Of a stretch of 64,000 bases of DNA, positions 16,634 to 25,410 are shown in pieces. A program made the position numbers and the translations under genes. The stretch spans positions 1 through 64,000 of the forward strand of contig CAYTIH010000002.1 of NCBI GenBank assembly GCA_964437825.1, given 5' to 3'. The notes under the pieces are model-generated. The model was given only the letters and a program-made list of their open reading frames with translations, had not been told where the DNA came from and searched no databases. Each line of letters starts with the position of its first letter. Positions within the stretch are counted from its first letter, which is position 1. This DNA comes from JBJFCE01 sp964437825 (GTDB lineage: Bacteria; Bacillota; Clostridia; Lachnospirales; Lachnospiraceae).

Positions 16634-17710
16634 ATGGAACATATAGAAAAACTTGTGAAACCGTTGTTAGAATGGTATGATAAAAATGCACGTGTATTAC
16701 CGTGGCGGGAAACTCCGACACCGTATCGGGTATGGATTTCCGAAATCATGCTTCAGCAGACCAGAGTGGAAGCGGTAAAGCCGTATTATGAGCGGTTTAT
16801 GAAACGGCTTCCTGATATAAAAAGTCTTTCTGAGGTGCAGGAGGAAGAACTGCTCAAACTATGGGAAGGGCTTGGGTATTATAACAGGGCAAGGAATCTC
16901 AGAAAGGCGGCAGTCAGGATCATGGAGGAGTATGACGGAGAGATGCCCGGAAACTATGAGGAGCTTTTAAAGCTTCCGGGAATCGGCCATTATACGGCAG
17001 GAGCAATTTCCTCCATAGCATTTGGGCACCCGGAACCGGCAGTGGACGGAAATGTTTTTCGAATCCTGTCAAGGGCAGTCCGTTACGAACCGGATATCCT
17101 GTTGCAGACATCCAGAAACGAGATGGAAGCACTGGTACGCAGGATCATTCCGAAAGAGCGTCCGGGAGCCTTTACGCAGGCTTTGATGGAGCTTGGTGCT
17201 ACAGTATGCATTCCGAACGGAACGCCTCATTGCGGGGAATGTCCGTGGCAGCGGGATTGCCGGGCGCATCTTGACGGGTGTGAGTCGGAGTATCCGCATA
17301 AAGCACCGAAAAAGGCTCGAATGATTGAGAATTATACCATACTCGTCATTCAGGATGCGGAAAGGACTGCAATCAGAAAAAGACCGGACAAAGGCTTACT
17401 TGCAGGCATGTACGAATTTCCGTGGGTGGAAGGCTTCCGGACCCGGGAGGAAGTGTTGGAAATCGTAAAAGGAATGGGATATGCGCCCATTTATATCAAG
17501 GAACTGAAAAAAGCAAAGCATGTATTTACTCACAAGGAATGGCATATGATGGGATATGCAGTCAGGGTGGATGAGCTCACGGAAAAAAGAGAATCGGGAA
17601 TGCTGTTTGCTGAGGGCAGGGAGACGGAAGAAAAGTATCCCATGCCGGCAGCTTTTTGTGCTTATACGGAGTTTTTGAATATCAGATTGGGTAATTCGCG
17701 CTTTCAGTAA
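16634..17710 (+). CDS. mutY: adenine DNA glycosylase
   Basis: Removes adenine mispaired with 8-oxoguanine. The protein (358 residues) has the catalytic Glu region SEIMLQQTRVEAV, helix-hairpin-helix LPGIGHYTAGAI, catalytic Asp in AVDGNVFRIL, and four [4Fe-4S] cysteines ending in HCGECPWQRDC. A C-terminal NUDIX-like domain follows for 8-oxoG recognition (about 225-350). ATG 16634 is chosen for its spacing to AGGA; ATG 16631 is an alternative. It closes the LexA-promoter unit, which would put MutY under SOS control here. Confidence 0.94.
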   Translation: MEHIEKLVKPLLEWYDKNARVLPWRETPTPYRVWISEIMLQQTRVEAVKPYYERFMKRLPDIKSLSEVQEEELLKLWEGLGYYNRARNLRKAAVRIMEEYDGEMPGNYEELLKLPGIGHYTAGAISSIAFGHPEPAVDGNVFRILSRAVRYEPDILLQTSRNEMEALVRRIIPKERPGAFTQALMELGATVCIPNGTPHCGECPWQRDCRAHLDGCESEYPHKAPKKARMIENYTILVIQDAERTAIRKRPDKGLLAGMYEFPWVEGFRTREEVLEIVKGMGYAPIYIKELKKAKHVFTHKEWHMMGYAVRVDELTEKRESGMLFAEGRETEEKYPMPAAFCAYTEFLNIRLGNSRFQ

Positions 17711-17841
17711 AAGGAAAATCGGAATAAGGTAATCTATAACATGATTGAGAAGCAATGGTACCGGATCGAAGCGCAATTTGTGTCGGTGCGCAGGAGCCTT
17801 CTGATTGAAAAAACGTTATAACGGTAGAATGAGAGGAAAAT

Positions 17842-18864
17842 ATGAAGCTTTTGACAATTACAATACCATGCTACAATTCACAGGGATATATGAGAAAGTG
17901 TATCGATTCTCTGTTGATCGGCGGGGAGGATGTGGAGATCCTAATTGTAAATGATGGGTCCCATGATGATACGCAGAAAATAGGCGAGGAATATCAGAAA
18001 AAATATCCCACTATTGTCAGACTGATTAATAAAGAAAACGGCGGGCACGGTTCTGCGGTTAATACGGGACTTGAGAATGCAAGCGGAATCTTTTTTAAGG
18101 TTGTTGATTCCGATGACTGGGTAAAGGAGAGTGCCTACAGGATCATACTGGACACACTGAGAAGTCTGGTAGGCGGAGAAAAAGCCCTGGATATGTTGGT
18201 CAGCAACTTTGTCTATGAAAAGGCAGGGGAGAAAAGACATAAGGTTATGGCTTACAGACATGCGCTGCCTGTGAATACTATGTTTACCTGGAATGATGTA
18301 AAGCATTTTAACAAGGGACAGTATATCCTGATGCATTCCGTTATTTTCCGAACGAAGCTGCTGAAGGACTGTGGATTAAAGCTTCCTGAGCATACATTTT
18401 ATGTAGATAATCTGTTCGTGTTCCAGCCGCTTCCGTGGGTGAAGAATATGTATTATCTGGATGTGAACTTTTACCGTTATTTTATTGGCAGAGAGGATCA
18501 GTCTGTCAATGAGAGCGTGATGATGGGAAGAATCGATCAGCAGATCAGAGTGAATAAGCTGATGCTGGACTTTTTTGCTGAAAAAAATCCCAAGAGCCTG
18601 AATAAAAAGCTGGCAAACTATATGTTCAATTATCTCGCGATCATTACGACGGTTTCCTCCATCATGCTGATCAAAATGGAGACGGATGAAGCAATAGAGC
18701 AGAAAAATGAACTTTGGGAATATATCAAAAATAAGGATAAATATATTTATAAAAAGCTGAGATACGGTATTCTCGGAACCTCTATGAATTTACCGGGAAA
18801 GGGAGGCAGAAAAATCTCCGAGGAGGGCTATAAAATCTGCCAGAAGATTTTTAAATTTAATTAG
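17842..18864 (+). CDS. family 2 glycosyltransferase
   Basis: A 340-residue GT-A enzyme. The N-terminal half has LTITIPCYNSQGYMRKCI, ILIVNDGSHDD (metal and nucleotide binding), NKENGGHGSAVNTGL and the DSDDW acceptor motif. The C-terminal half is helical with no obvious membrane span. It transfers sugar from a nucleotide sugar to an acceptor that cannot be told from sequence, most likely a cell surface glycan or teichoic-type polymer. ATG 17842 follows GAGAGGAAAA. It is not clearly in an operon. Confidence 0.9.
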   Translation: MKLLTITIPCYNSQGYMRKCIDSLLIGGEDVEILIVNDGSHDDTQKIGEEYQKKYPTIVRLINKENGGHGSAVNTGLENASGIFFKVVDSDDWVKESAYRIILDTLRSLVGGEKALDMLVSNFVYEKAGEKRHKVMAYRHALPVNTMFTWNDVKHFNKGQYILMHSVIFRTKLLKDCGLKLPEHTFYVDNLFVFQPLPWVKNMYYLDVNFYRYFIGREDQSVNESVMMGRIDQQIRVNKLMLDFFAEKNPKSLNKKLANYMFNYLAIITTVSSIMLIKMETDEAIEQKNELWEYIKNKDKYIYKKLRYGILGTSMNLPGKGGRKISEEGYKICQKIFKFN

Positions 18865-18948
18865 ACATATTTTGTGAAAAACAAACTTTTTGAGGATGTA
18901 CGGTGTCTAATCGAATGGTGCAGAAAAAACAGTAATTGAGGAAATATT

Positions 18949-19857
18949 ATGGAACAAGAGGGAGCTGCAATCCGTGTTAAGGGATTGTATAAATTGTATC
19001 ACGTAGGGGATGAAACGGTTCGCGCTCTCAATGGTGTTGATTTTGAAATCCGCAAGGGAGAATTCTGTTCCATTGTAGGAGCATCCGGATCGGGCAAATC
19101 GACGCTTTTGAATATGCTGGCGGGTTTGGAAAAGCCGACGAAGGGCGAAATCGTGATTGCCGGTGAGCATATTGAGAAAAAGAGAGAAAACCAGTTAGTA
19201 AAATTTCGCAGGGAGCATATTGGATTTATATTTCAGTCCTTTAATCTGTTAAATACGTTGAATGCCGTGGAAAATGTGGCATTACCCCTGAATTTTCAGG
19301 GAATGGACCGTTCCATACGAAAGAAGAAGGCAATCAAGGCGTTGAAAATGGTTGGTCTGGAAAAATATATGAAGCATAAGCCGAACCAGATGTCCGGCGG
19401 ACAGCAGCAGCGCGTGGGAGTTGCAAGGGCATTGGTCATGGAACCGGAAATTATCTTTGCCGATGAGCCGACAGGTAATCTGGATTCCAAAACCTCCAGA
19501 GAGGTTATGGAGCTTATGCAGAGAGTGGTCAGAAAAAAACACCAGACGCTTGTAATGGTTACGCATGACAATTACCTGGCGGGATTTGCCGACAGGATTA
19601 TACATATCAAGGACGGACAGATTATAAAAATAGAGGAAAATCACAATCCGGAAGGACTTTTTGCAAATCGGCTGGAAACCGAGGCGGATATCAGCAGGGC
19701 GGATATAATGGAACAGAGCGCACAGACGCAAACAGCCGAAGGCGCGGATGATTCAAAAACGGCAGGGCAGGATATCGGTTCGGAGGATACCATGTCTTTG
19801 CAATACGAAAAGGATAACGGAGAAACGGAGCATGAAACGAATGAAAATGTGGAATAA
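18949..19857 (+). CDS. ABC transporter ATPase (LolD/MacB type)
   Basis: A 302-residue ATPase. Walker A GASGSGKST (about 44-52), Q-loop IFQSFNLL, signature MSGGQQQRVGVARAL, Walker B IIFADEPTGNLDSKT. The last about 75 residues form an acidic, Gln/Thr/Glu-rich tail not needed for ATPase function. It overlaps the next gene by 26 bases. With the CARDB-like surface protein and the FtsX-type permease it forms a three-gene unit of the MacB/LolCDE class. Such systems move lipids, lipoproteins or peptides or transmit mechanical signals; the substrate is unknown. Confidence 0.92.
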   Translation: MEQEGAAIRVKGLYKLYHVGDETVRALNGVDFEIRKGEFCSIVGASGSGKSTLLNMLAGLEKPTKGEIVIAGEHIEKKRENQLVKFRREHIGFIFQSFNLLNTLNAVENVALPLNFQGMDRSIRKKKAIKALKMVGLEKYMKHKPNQMSGGQQQRVGVARALVMEPEIIFADEPTGNLDSKTSREVMELMQRVVRKKHQTLVMVTHDNYLAGFADRIIHIKDGQIIKIEENHNPEGLFANRLETEADISRADIMEQSAQTQTAEGADDSKTAGQDIGSEDTMSLQYEKDNGETEHETNENVE

Positions 19858-21760
19858 AATCGGGAAATGTTGCACGAGAGCAGTGATTTTGACTGTGCTT
19901 GCCGGTGCGCTTACCGTATCGGATTTAGATACTTCTTTTGGCAGATCAGAGTATCTTGGGGTTGTGGAAGCAAGTGCAGGCGACATACTGTTTGAAAATG
20001 AAGAAAGCGGTTCGGAAACTCCGACGCCGGCAAATTCAGAAAACGGATCGGGAGACCCGCAGGATACTCTAACACCGACCCCGACGCCGACAGCAGCCTC
20101 GACACCGACAGCAGCCCCGACACCGACGCCTGAAGAAACAAGCAATGAAGAATATTTCTCGGGTTCCAGTACTACGAGAGCTTCTGCAAAGGCAATGCTT
20201 GACAATTATAACAGTAACCTTCAGCAGATTTATGATTTTACGGTAGAAAACCGGACAAAATTAAATAAGATTTGTAATGATGCGAAAACCTACATAGACC
20301 AGCATTCTGAAATGACAGCAACGGAGCTGGACACCTATGTGGCAGATATCCGGGGCCAGATGGAGACCTTTGCGGCAAAGCATGGAATTGAGGATACTCC
20401 GCTTAGCTCCACAAGCGAATATATCGGCCTTTACAGCAATCTGGAGGTTCAGACCGTGGACTATGGACAGACCTGTATGGTCGTACTTCCGGTTGTTAAT
20501 TTTTGTGAGGAAAGTCTGACAAATATTATCGTTACGCCGCAGATGTCTGCGGATTCTAAGGTATGGCCGTTTGAGATAGAGCAGACAGGCTACAGTCAGG
20601 TAATTCCCTCTCTCCCGGGCAATAAAACCAGAGATACTCTTTATGATAACCGCATGGAGATCGGCTGGGTGTTCAATGTAAGAAAGGATGTTGTTTCGGG
20701 ATATTATGAGCTTAAGTTTGATGTCACCTATGAGCGTAATAATATGACAGAAACGGCAACTTTGATTACATATATTAAGGTGAACGGCTCACCCGAGAGT
20801 GACAAAAAAGAAGAAGAGGAAAATGCAAACGTATCCACACCGAGAATCATTGTAACCGGATTTGAAACCAATCCGGCGCAGGTGTTTGCAGGGGATACTT
20901 TTACATTGACGTTACATATTCAGAATACGTCCACGAAGACTGCGGTATCCAATATCCTGTTTGATTTGCAGGCGGCTGCCAGCGGCGGAGACAGTACGCA
21001 GTCGGTTGCAGGAGTAGCGCCGTTTTTGCCGACGTCCGGTTCCAGTACGATTTTTCAAAATTCTATTGCGCCGAATGCCAGTATTGATATTTCCATTGAA
21101 ATGACGGCAAGAGCGGACTTAAGCCAGAAGCCCTATGTATTAAATGTGACTATGAATTATGAGGATTCCAAGGCAAATCCTTATACCCAGAATGCGAACG
21201 TATCCATTCCGATTTATCAGGAAGCTAAATATGAGATCGGTTCCATGGAAATATCTCCGAATACGATAGCAGCCTATGAAGAGTCAAACATCATGTTCAG
21301 CATTTATAATACCGGAAAGACTACTCTGTATAATGTTCAGGTAAAGTTTGATCAGGAATATGTATCGGGAGGAGATGTATTCTTAGGAAAGCTTGATCCG
21401 GGAGCGACCGGAAACGTGGATACAATGGTGACCGGTATTATGCCGAATGAGGGAATCGTTACAGCGCATATTTCCTATGAGGATGACAGCGGTAATGTAA
21501 CCACAATTGACAAGGATATCGAGTTATATGTTTATGAAATGGTGTATGATGATTTTACGGGGGATGACTGGATGATGGATGATCCTTCCATGATGGAAGA
21601 GGAGAGCAAGTCCGGCAAGAAAACCCTGTATATTGTGATCGGCTGCGCAGCAGGAGCCGTTGTAGTTGCAGCAGTCATAACGTTGATTGTGCTAAAAAAG
21701 AAAAAGAAGAAAAAATTGTTGCAGGAGCTGGATAAGGAAGCAGAGGATGAGATACTTTAA
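19832..21760 (+). CDS. anchored surface protein with CARDB-like domains
   Basis: A 642-residue protein with an N-terminal signal segment (about 10-30), a low-complexity Pro-Thr linker (repeated PTPT and TAAPT units, about 75-100), a helical region, and two or more Ig-like/CARDB-type beta domains (for example VTGFETNPAQVFAGDTFTLT, MEISPNTIAAYEESNIMFSI). It ends with one membrane helix (YIVIGCAAGAVVVAAVITL) and a basic tail. It sits between ATPase and permease genes, suggesting an outer subunit of that transporter. The start is uncertain: ATG 19832 has GGAG 9 bases upstream, ATG 19841 is also possible. The DNA of the Pro-Thr linker is itself repetitive. Confidence 0.82.
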   Translation: MKRMKMWNKIGKCCTRAVILTVLAGALTVSDLDTSFGRSEYLGVVEASAGDILFENEESGSETPTPANSENGSGDPQDTLTPTPTPTAASTPTAAPTPTPEETSNEEYFSGSSTTRASAKAMLDNYNSNLQQIYDFTVENRTKLNKICNDAKTYIDQHSEMTATELDTYVADIRGQMETFAAKHGIEDTPLSSTSEYIGLYSNLEVQTVDYGQTCMVVLPVVNFCEESLTNIIVTPQMSADSKVWPFEIEQTGYSQVIPSLPGNKTRDTLYDNRMEIGWVFNVRKDVVSGYYELKFDVTYERNNMTETATLITYIKVNGSPESDKKEEEENANVSTPRIIVTGFETNPAQVFAGDTFTLTLHIQNTSTKTAVSNILFDLQAAASGGDSTQSVAGVAPFLPTSGSSTIFQNSIAPNASIDISIEMTARADLSQKPYVLNVTMNYEDSKANPYTQNANVSIPIYQEAKYEIGSMEISPNTIAAYEESNIMFSIYNTGKTTLYNVQVKFDQEYVSGGDVFLGKLDPGATGNVDTMVTGIMPNEGIVTAHISYEDDSGNVTTIDKDIELYVYEMVYDDFTGDDWMMDDPSMMEEESKSGKKTLYIVIGCAAGAVVVAAVITLIVLKKKKKKKLLQELDKEAEDEIL

Positions 21761-21795
21761 ATGCTGCATAACAGGTAAAACGGAGGAAAATAAGT

Positions 21796-23136
21796 ATGCG
21801 TTTTCTTGATATGCTGCGGATGAGCGGCAGTAATCTTTGGAAAAGAAAAATCCGTACCTTCCTGACGGTACTCGGCGTTATCATCGGAACGGCGGCTATT
21901 GTTGTTATGATTTCCATCGGACTTGGGCTGAATAAGGCCACTTTGGAGCAAATGGAAGCATATGGGAGCATGACAACAATTACGGTCTACCCCAGCTATA
22001 ATTCTTCGGAGATTACGTCGCAGTACTTAAGTGAAAGCGTCGTGGAGCAGATACAGGAAATGAATCATGTGGAGGTTGTATCTCCTGTATTGCAGGTAAG
22101 CGTATTGGCATTCAGCGGAAAGTATATGGCATGGCTTCAGATTCAGGGAATGGATGTAAATGCACTGGCTCAGCTTGGAATCGAGGTTGGTGAAGGGGAG
22201 CTTCCTTCATCCGACGATAAGGAGCTGAAGCTGCTGTATGGAAATACGGTCCTGACGGATTTTTATGAGAAGAGTACGAATGCGTACTATTGGGAAACAG
22301 GGGAGGTTCCTGACGTTGATTTGATGAACGATAACATTTTTATTATATTCGATCAGGAAGCTTACTGGAATTACATGTATTCCTCGGAAGGAACAAGCGC
22401 AGCAAAGCCAAAGAAATATTTGATTCCCACCAGCGGTGTGATGGCAGGAGGCATAGAAGATTGGAGTAATTACAGCTATTATGTGTTATGCGATATTAAT
22501 CAGCTGACCGCACAGCTAAAGCAGATCTTCAAGAACAAGCCGATTCCCGGCCAGCCTACCACGAAATCAGGCAAGCCGTATAAGGAGTTTTATTATAATC
22601 AGGTTTATGTAAATGTGGATGATATGAATAATGTCACCGATGTTCAGAAGCAAATTAACGAATTGGGATATCAGACCAGCAGTAATATGGAATGGGTGGA
22701 GTATTCCCAGAAGCAGTATTCCTATATTCAGGCTGTGCTGGGAGGCATCGGCGCGGTAGCTTTGTTTGTTGCGGCAATCGGTATTACCAATACGATGATG
22801 ATGTCTATTTATGAGCGAACCAAGGAAATCGGAATTATGAAGGTACTTGGCTGCAATATGCGCAATATTCAGAGCATGTTTTTGCTTGAGGCAGCATTTA
22901 TCGGTTTTATCGGCGGAGTTTTCGGGGTAGGACTGAGTTACCTTATATCAATGATTATTAATAAGGTTTCCGCAGGAGGGAGCTTTTTTGGAGTATCCAC
23001 GGGAATGTCCTATATTCCGGCGTGGTTAAGCTTGGGCGGAATTGGCTTTGCCATCGTTGTGGCTGCGGCAGCAGGATTCTTTCCCTCACTTCGTGCCATG
23101 AAGCTGAGTCCGCTTGCGGCAATTAGAAATGAATAG
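21796..23136 (+). CDS. FtsX/MacB-type ABC permease
   Basis: A 446-residue permease with one N-terminal membrane helix (RTFLTVLGVIIGTAAIVVMI), a large extracytoplasmic domain (about 55-310) and three C-terminal helices, including the FtsX signature region MMMSIYERTKEIGIMKVLGC. It ends AMKLSPLAAIRNE, typical of the group. ATG 21796 follows GGAGGAAAA. It completes the ABC unit with the ATPase and surface protein upstream. Confidence 0.92.
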   Translation: MRFLDMLRMSGSNLWKRKIRTFLTVLGVIIGTAAIVVMISIGLGLNKATLEQMEAYGSMTTITVYPSYNSSEITSQYLSESVVEQIQEMNHVEVVSPVLQVSVLAFSGKYMAWLQIQGMDVNALAQLGIEVGEGELPSSDDKELKLLYGNTVLTDFYEKSTNAYYWETGEVPDVDLMNDNIFIIFDQEAYWNYMYSSEGTSAAKPKKYLIPTSGVMAGGIEDWSNYSYYVLCDINQLTAQLKQIFKNKPIPGQPTTKSGKPYKEFYYNQVYVNVDDMNNVTDVQKQINELGYQTSSNMEWVEYSQKQYSYIQAVLGGIGAVALFVAAIGITNTMMMSIYERTKEIGIMKVLGCNMRNIQSMFLLEAAFIGFIGGVFGVGLSYLISMIINKVSAGGSFFGVSTGMSYIPAWLSLGGIGFAIVVAAAAGFFPSLRAMKLSPLAAIRNE

Positions 23137-23162
23137 AATTGAAAGAAATAAATGATGTGATA

Positions 23163-23192
23163 GAAAAGCGTCTGTTTCGTGCAGGCGCTTTC
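23163..23192 (+). terminator. possible terminator after the ABC unit
   Basis: AAGCGTCTG and CAGGCGCTT form a stem with one mismatch; the T run is poor, so this is a weak call. The rest of the 190-base gap shows no gene. Confidence 0.45.
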
Positions 23193-23326
23193 CCTACTGT
23201 ATATAGCAAAAAATGCACAATTTGGCGTTTCTTTGATAAATTAGTGGAAATTCGGCACAAAATAGGGTATGATGTTGCTAGTATCAGGTTGGTAAAATAC
23301 AAGATTTAGAGTAGAGAGGTAGTTTC

Positions 23327-24892
23327 ATGTTCAGAAAAAAGGATATTGACGTGTATGATGACGATCAGTTTGAGGACGATGTTTATGATACAGATACCAT
23401 AGAGGAAGAAGATCAGGACGAATATATAGAAGACGAGGATCAGGAAGCGGCTTCGGAGGATCGGGAGGATGAGGAGGAAGAAGAACAGCCTGAAGAACCC
23501 ATGGATGAAAAATCCGTCCGACGGATAGCAAGAAGAAAGCGCAGAATCCGGAATCAGATCATTGCGTATCTGGTTATGGTTGTCTTGATCGCGGGACTGG
23601 CATGCGCCGGCGTTTATGGAGGGAAAATGCTGGTTAAATGGATCGGCCGTGACAATGCTAAGGACATATCCGAGGAGGAAGAACCGCCGCAGGATGTATT
23701 TGAGATCACTTCTCCGGATGTTGTGGATGAGCAGGAGGAAACCCCTGTGGAAAATCCGGTGGATGAGGTGGCCAGATATTATATTTCCCAAATGACTACG
23801 GAAGAAAAAGTAGCAGGATTGTTTTTTGTGACGCCGGAATCCATGATGGAAGGTGTTGATCAGGCTGTTGTTGCCGGCAGTAAAACAGAGGAAGCCTTAA
23901 ATACCTATGCGGTTGGCGGTATCATCTATTTTGCTAAAAATATTCAATCTTCGGATCAAATTTCCGAAATGCTTCAGAAAACTCAGGAAATGAGCAGATA
24001 TCCGCTTTTCCTTGGCGTGGATGAGGAAGGCGGCACGGTGGCAAGAGTTGCAGACTCAGTCAGTGATATATCCAATACGGGAAAAGCAAGCGATCTTGGC
24101 AGTCAGAACGATGCGACAGCAGCTTACAATGCTTATAATGAAATCGGCAGGTATTTAAAGGATCTCGGATTTAACGTTGATTTTGCACCCGTAGCAGATA
24201 TTTATGACGGAAACAACAGCATGTTTGCAGAGCGTTCCTTCGGAACGGATGCAGAGCTTGTTTCCTCTTATGTGTATCAGGCAATTTCCGGTCTGCAGGA
24301 TAATGGAATCAGTGCCTGCACAAAGCATTTTCCGGGGCACGGGAGTGCGGACGGAGATCCCCATGAGGGCAGAGCTACGGTGGAGCTTACGGAAGAAGAA
24401 CTTACGCAAAGGGATATCGTTCCTTTCCGGATGGCTGTTTCGGCCGGAACGGACTTTATCATGGTAGGACAGGTTTCTTTACCGAATGTTCTGGCTGACT
24501 ATACTCCTGCAACGATGTCCTCCGATATCAATACCGGAATTTTACGCAATCAGTTGGGCTATGAAGGAATTATTATTACGGACGCCATGAATATGGCGGC
24601 AGTTACTGATTATTATACTTCCGCGGAGGCGGCAGTGAATGCGATCAATGCAGGCTGTGATATGATACTGATGCCGGAGAATTTTAAAGAGGCATATCAG
24701 GGCGTTTTAGATGCGGTTAACAGTGGGGAAATATCAATTGAGCGCATCGAGGAATCGCTGCTTCGTATTTACCGTGTGAAGTGTGCGGGAATGACGATGG
24801 CAGATATTACAGGTGAGATTCCTGCAGGAAGTGAGGTACCTGCGGAAGGAGAGGAAACAGAGAACGGGGAAGAAGCTTCTGCCGAGGTTTAG
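23327..24892 (+). CDS. membrane-anchored GH3 beta-N-acetylhexosaminidase-like protein
   Basis: A 521-residue protein with a very acidic N-terminal tail (about 1-60), a basic patch (RRIARRKRRIRNQ), one membrane helix (about 76-100) and an extracellular glycoside hydrolase family 3 domain of NagZ type. Marks are GVDEEGGTVARV, VDFAPVADIY, ERSFGTDAE, KHFPGHGSADGDPHEGR and IITDAMNMAAV. In NagZ the segment after the GHG is usually D-S-H; here it reads D-P-H, keeping Asp and His. It probably releases GlcNAc from peptidoglycan or glycans outside the cell. The acidic cytoplasmic tail is unusual. Confidence 0.87.
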   Translation: MFRKKDIDVYDDDQFEDDVYDTDTIEEEDQDEYIEDEDQEAASEDREDEEEEEQPEEPMDEKSVRRIARRKRRIRNQIIAYLVMVVLIAGLACAGVYGGKMLVKWIGRDNAKDISEEEEPPQDVFEITSPDVVDEQEETPVENPVDEVARYYISQMTTEEKVAGLFFVTPESMMEGVDQAVVAGSKTEEALNTYAVGGIIYFAKNIQSSDQISEMLQKTQEMSRYPLFLGVDEEGGTVARVADSVSDISNTGKASDLGSQNDATAAYNAYNEIGRYLKDLGFNVDFAPVADIYDGNNSMFAERSFGTDAELVSSYVYQAISGLQDNGISACTKHFPGHGSADGDPHEGRATVELTEEELTQRDIVPFRMAVSAGTDFIMVGQVSLPNVLADYTPATMSSDINTGILRNQLGYEGIIITDAMNMAAVTDYYTSAEAAVNAINAGCDMILMPENFKEAYQGVLDAVNSGEISIERIEESLLRIYRVKCAGMTMADITGEIPAGSEVPAEGEETENGEEASAEV

Positions 24893-24911
24893 GTGAATCG
24901 AAAATAGGTTA

Positions 24912-24940
24912 TTGACAAAAAGATCAATATGCGTTATATT
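24912..24940 (+). promoter_or_regulatory. promoter of tRNA-Gly
   Basis: TTGACA (24912-24917), exactly 17 bases, TATATT (24935-24940), 29 bases before the tRNA. Confidence 0.8.
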
Positions 24941-24969
24941 CATAATTGTCCGTGATGACACGGACATAT

Positions 24970-25042
24970 GCGCGAGTGGCTCAGTTGGTGGAGCGCGACC
25001 TTGCCAAGGTCGAGGCCGCGGGTTCGAGTCCCGTCTCGCGCT
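24970..25042 (+). tRNA. tRNA-Gly (GCC)
   Basis: A 73-base cloverleaf: acceptor GCGCGAG/CTCGCGC, D-arm GGCTCAGTTGGTGGAGC region, anticodon loop TTGCCAA (anticodon GCC) in a GACC..GGTC stem, T-arm GGGTTCGAGTCCC. CCA is not encoded. It has its own promoter and terminator. Confidence 0.95.
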
Positions 25043-25048
25043 CGAGAG

Positions 25049-25073
25049 ACTCCGGTGGATACCGGAGTTTTTT
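25049..25073 (+). terminator. terminator after tRNA-Gly
   Basis: ACTCCGGT (25049-25056) pairs perfectly with ACCGGAGT (25061-25068), followed by a T run. Confidence 0.92.
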
Positions 25074-25215
25074 ATGTCATAGGAAATACTCTGTTGTGAG
25101 AAAACACAATCTGAAAGCGGTACATATCTTTTGAATTTTCTGAAAGTTTTCCCTGAAATTATTATTTTGTCATAAAATGTATAATATTGAAGCTAAAGAA
25201 CTGTATTTGCCGAAA

Positions 25216-25358
25216 AAATTATGATACAATAAGCGCAAAAGAAAAACAAGCGACGCGAAGCGGCATTTGTTTTTCATGCGCTATTAACGAGCAAGCAGTC
25301 TGCGAAGCAGACGATAAAGCAGCGAAGGTGCGGGCTTGCGAGTGAACATGATATAATA
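25216..25358 (+). repeat. dispersed intergenic repeat R1, copy 2
   Basis: Nearly the same unit as at 1756-1890: ATGATACAATAAGCGCAAAA, the long GAAAAACAA/TTGTTTTTC stem, ATTAACGAGCAAGCAGTCTG with the GTCTGC/GCAGAC hairpin, and GCGGGCTTGCGAGTGAAC at the end. After it comes another TGATATAAT, an extended -10 about 60 bases before the PAS/HD-GYP gene. The gap 25074-25410 holds nothing else recognisable. Confidence 0.85.
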
Positions 25359-25410
25359 TTAGTAATTATTTGCATGAGGTGGTTATGAATTTGGGTTAAG
25401 GAGGGGCAGG

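Noticed and set aside
17741..17821. 26-codon ORF between mutY and the glycosyltransferase
   Set aside because: No ribosome binding site and no recognisable features.
20060..20135. Repeated Pro-Thr coding DNA as a possible CRISPR-like array
   Set aside because: Units of a few codons inside a frame, no spacers; it encodes the stalk of the surface protein.
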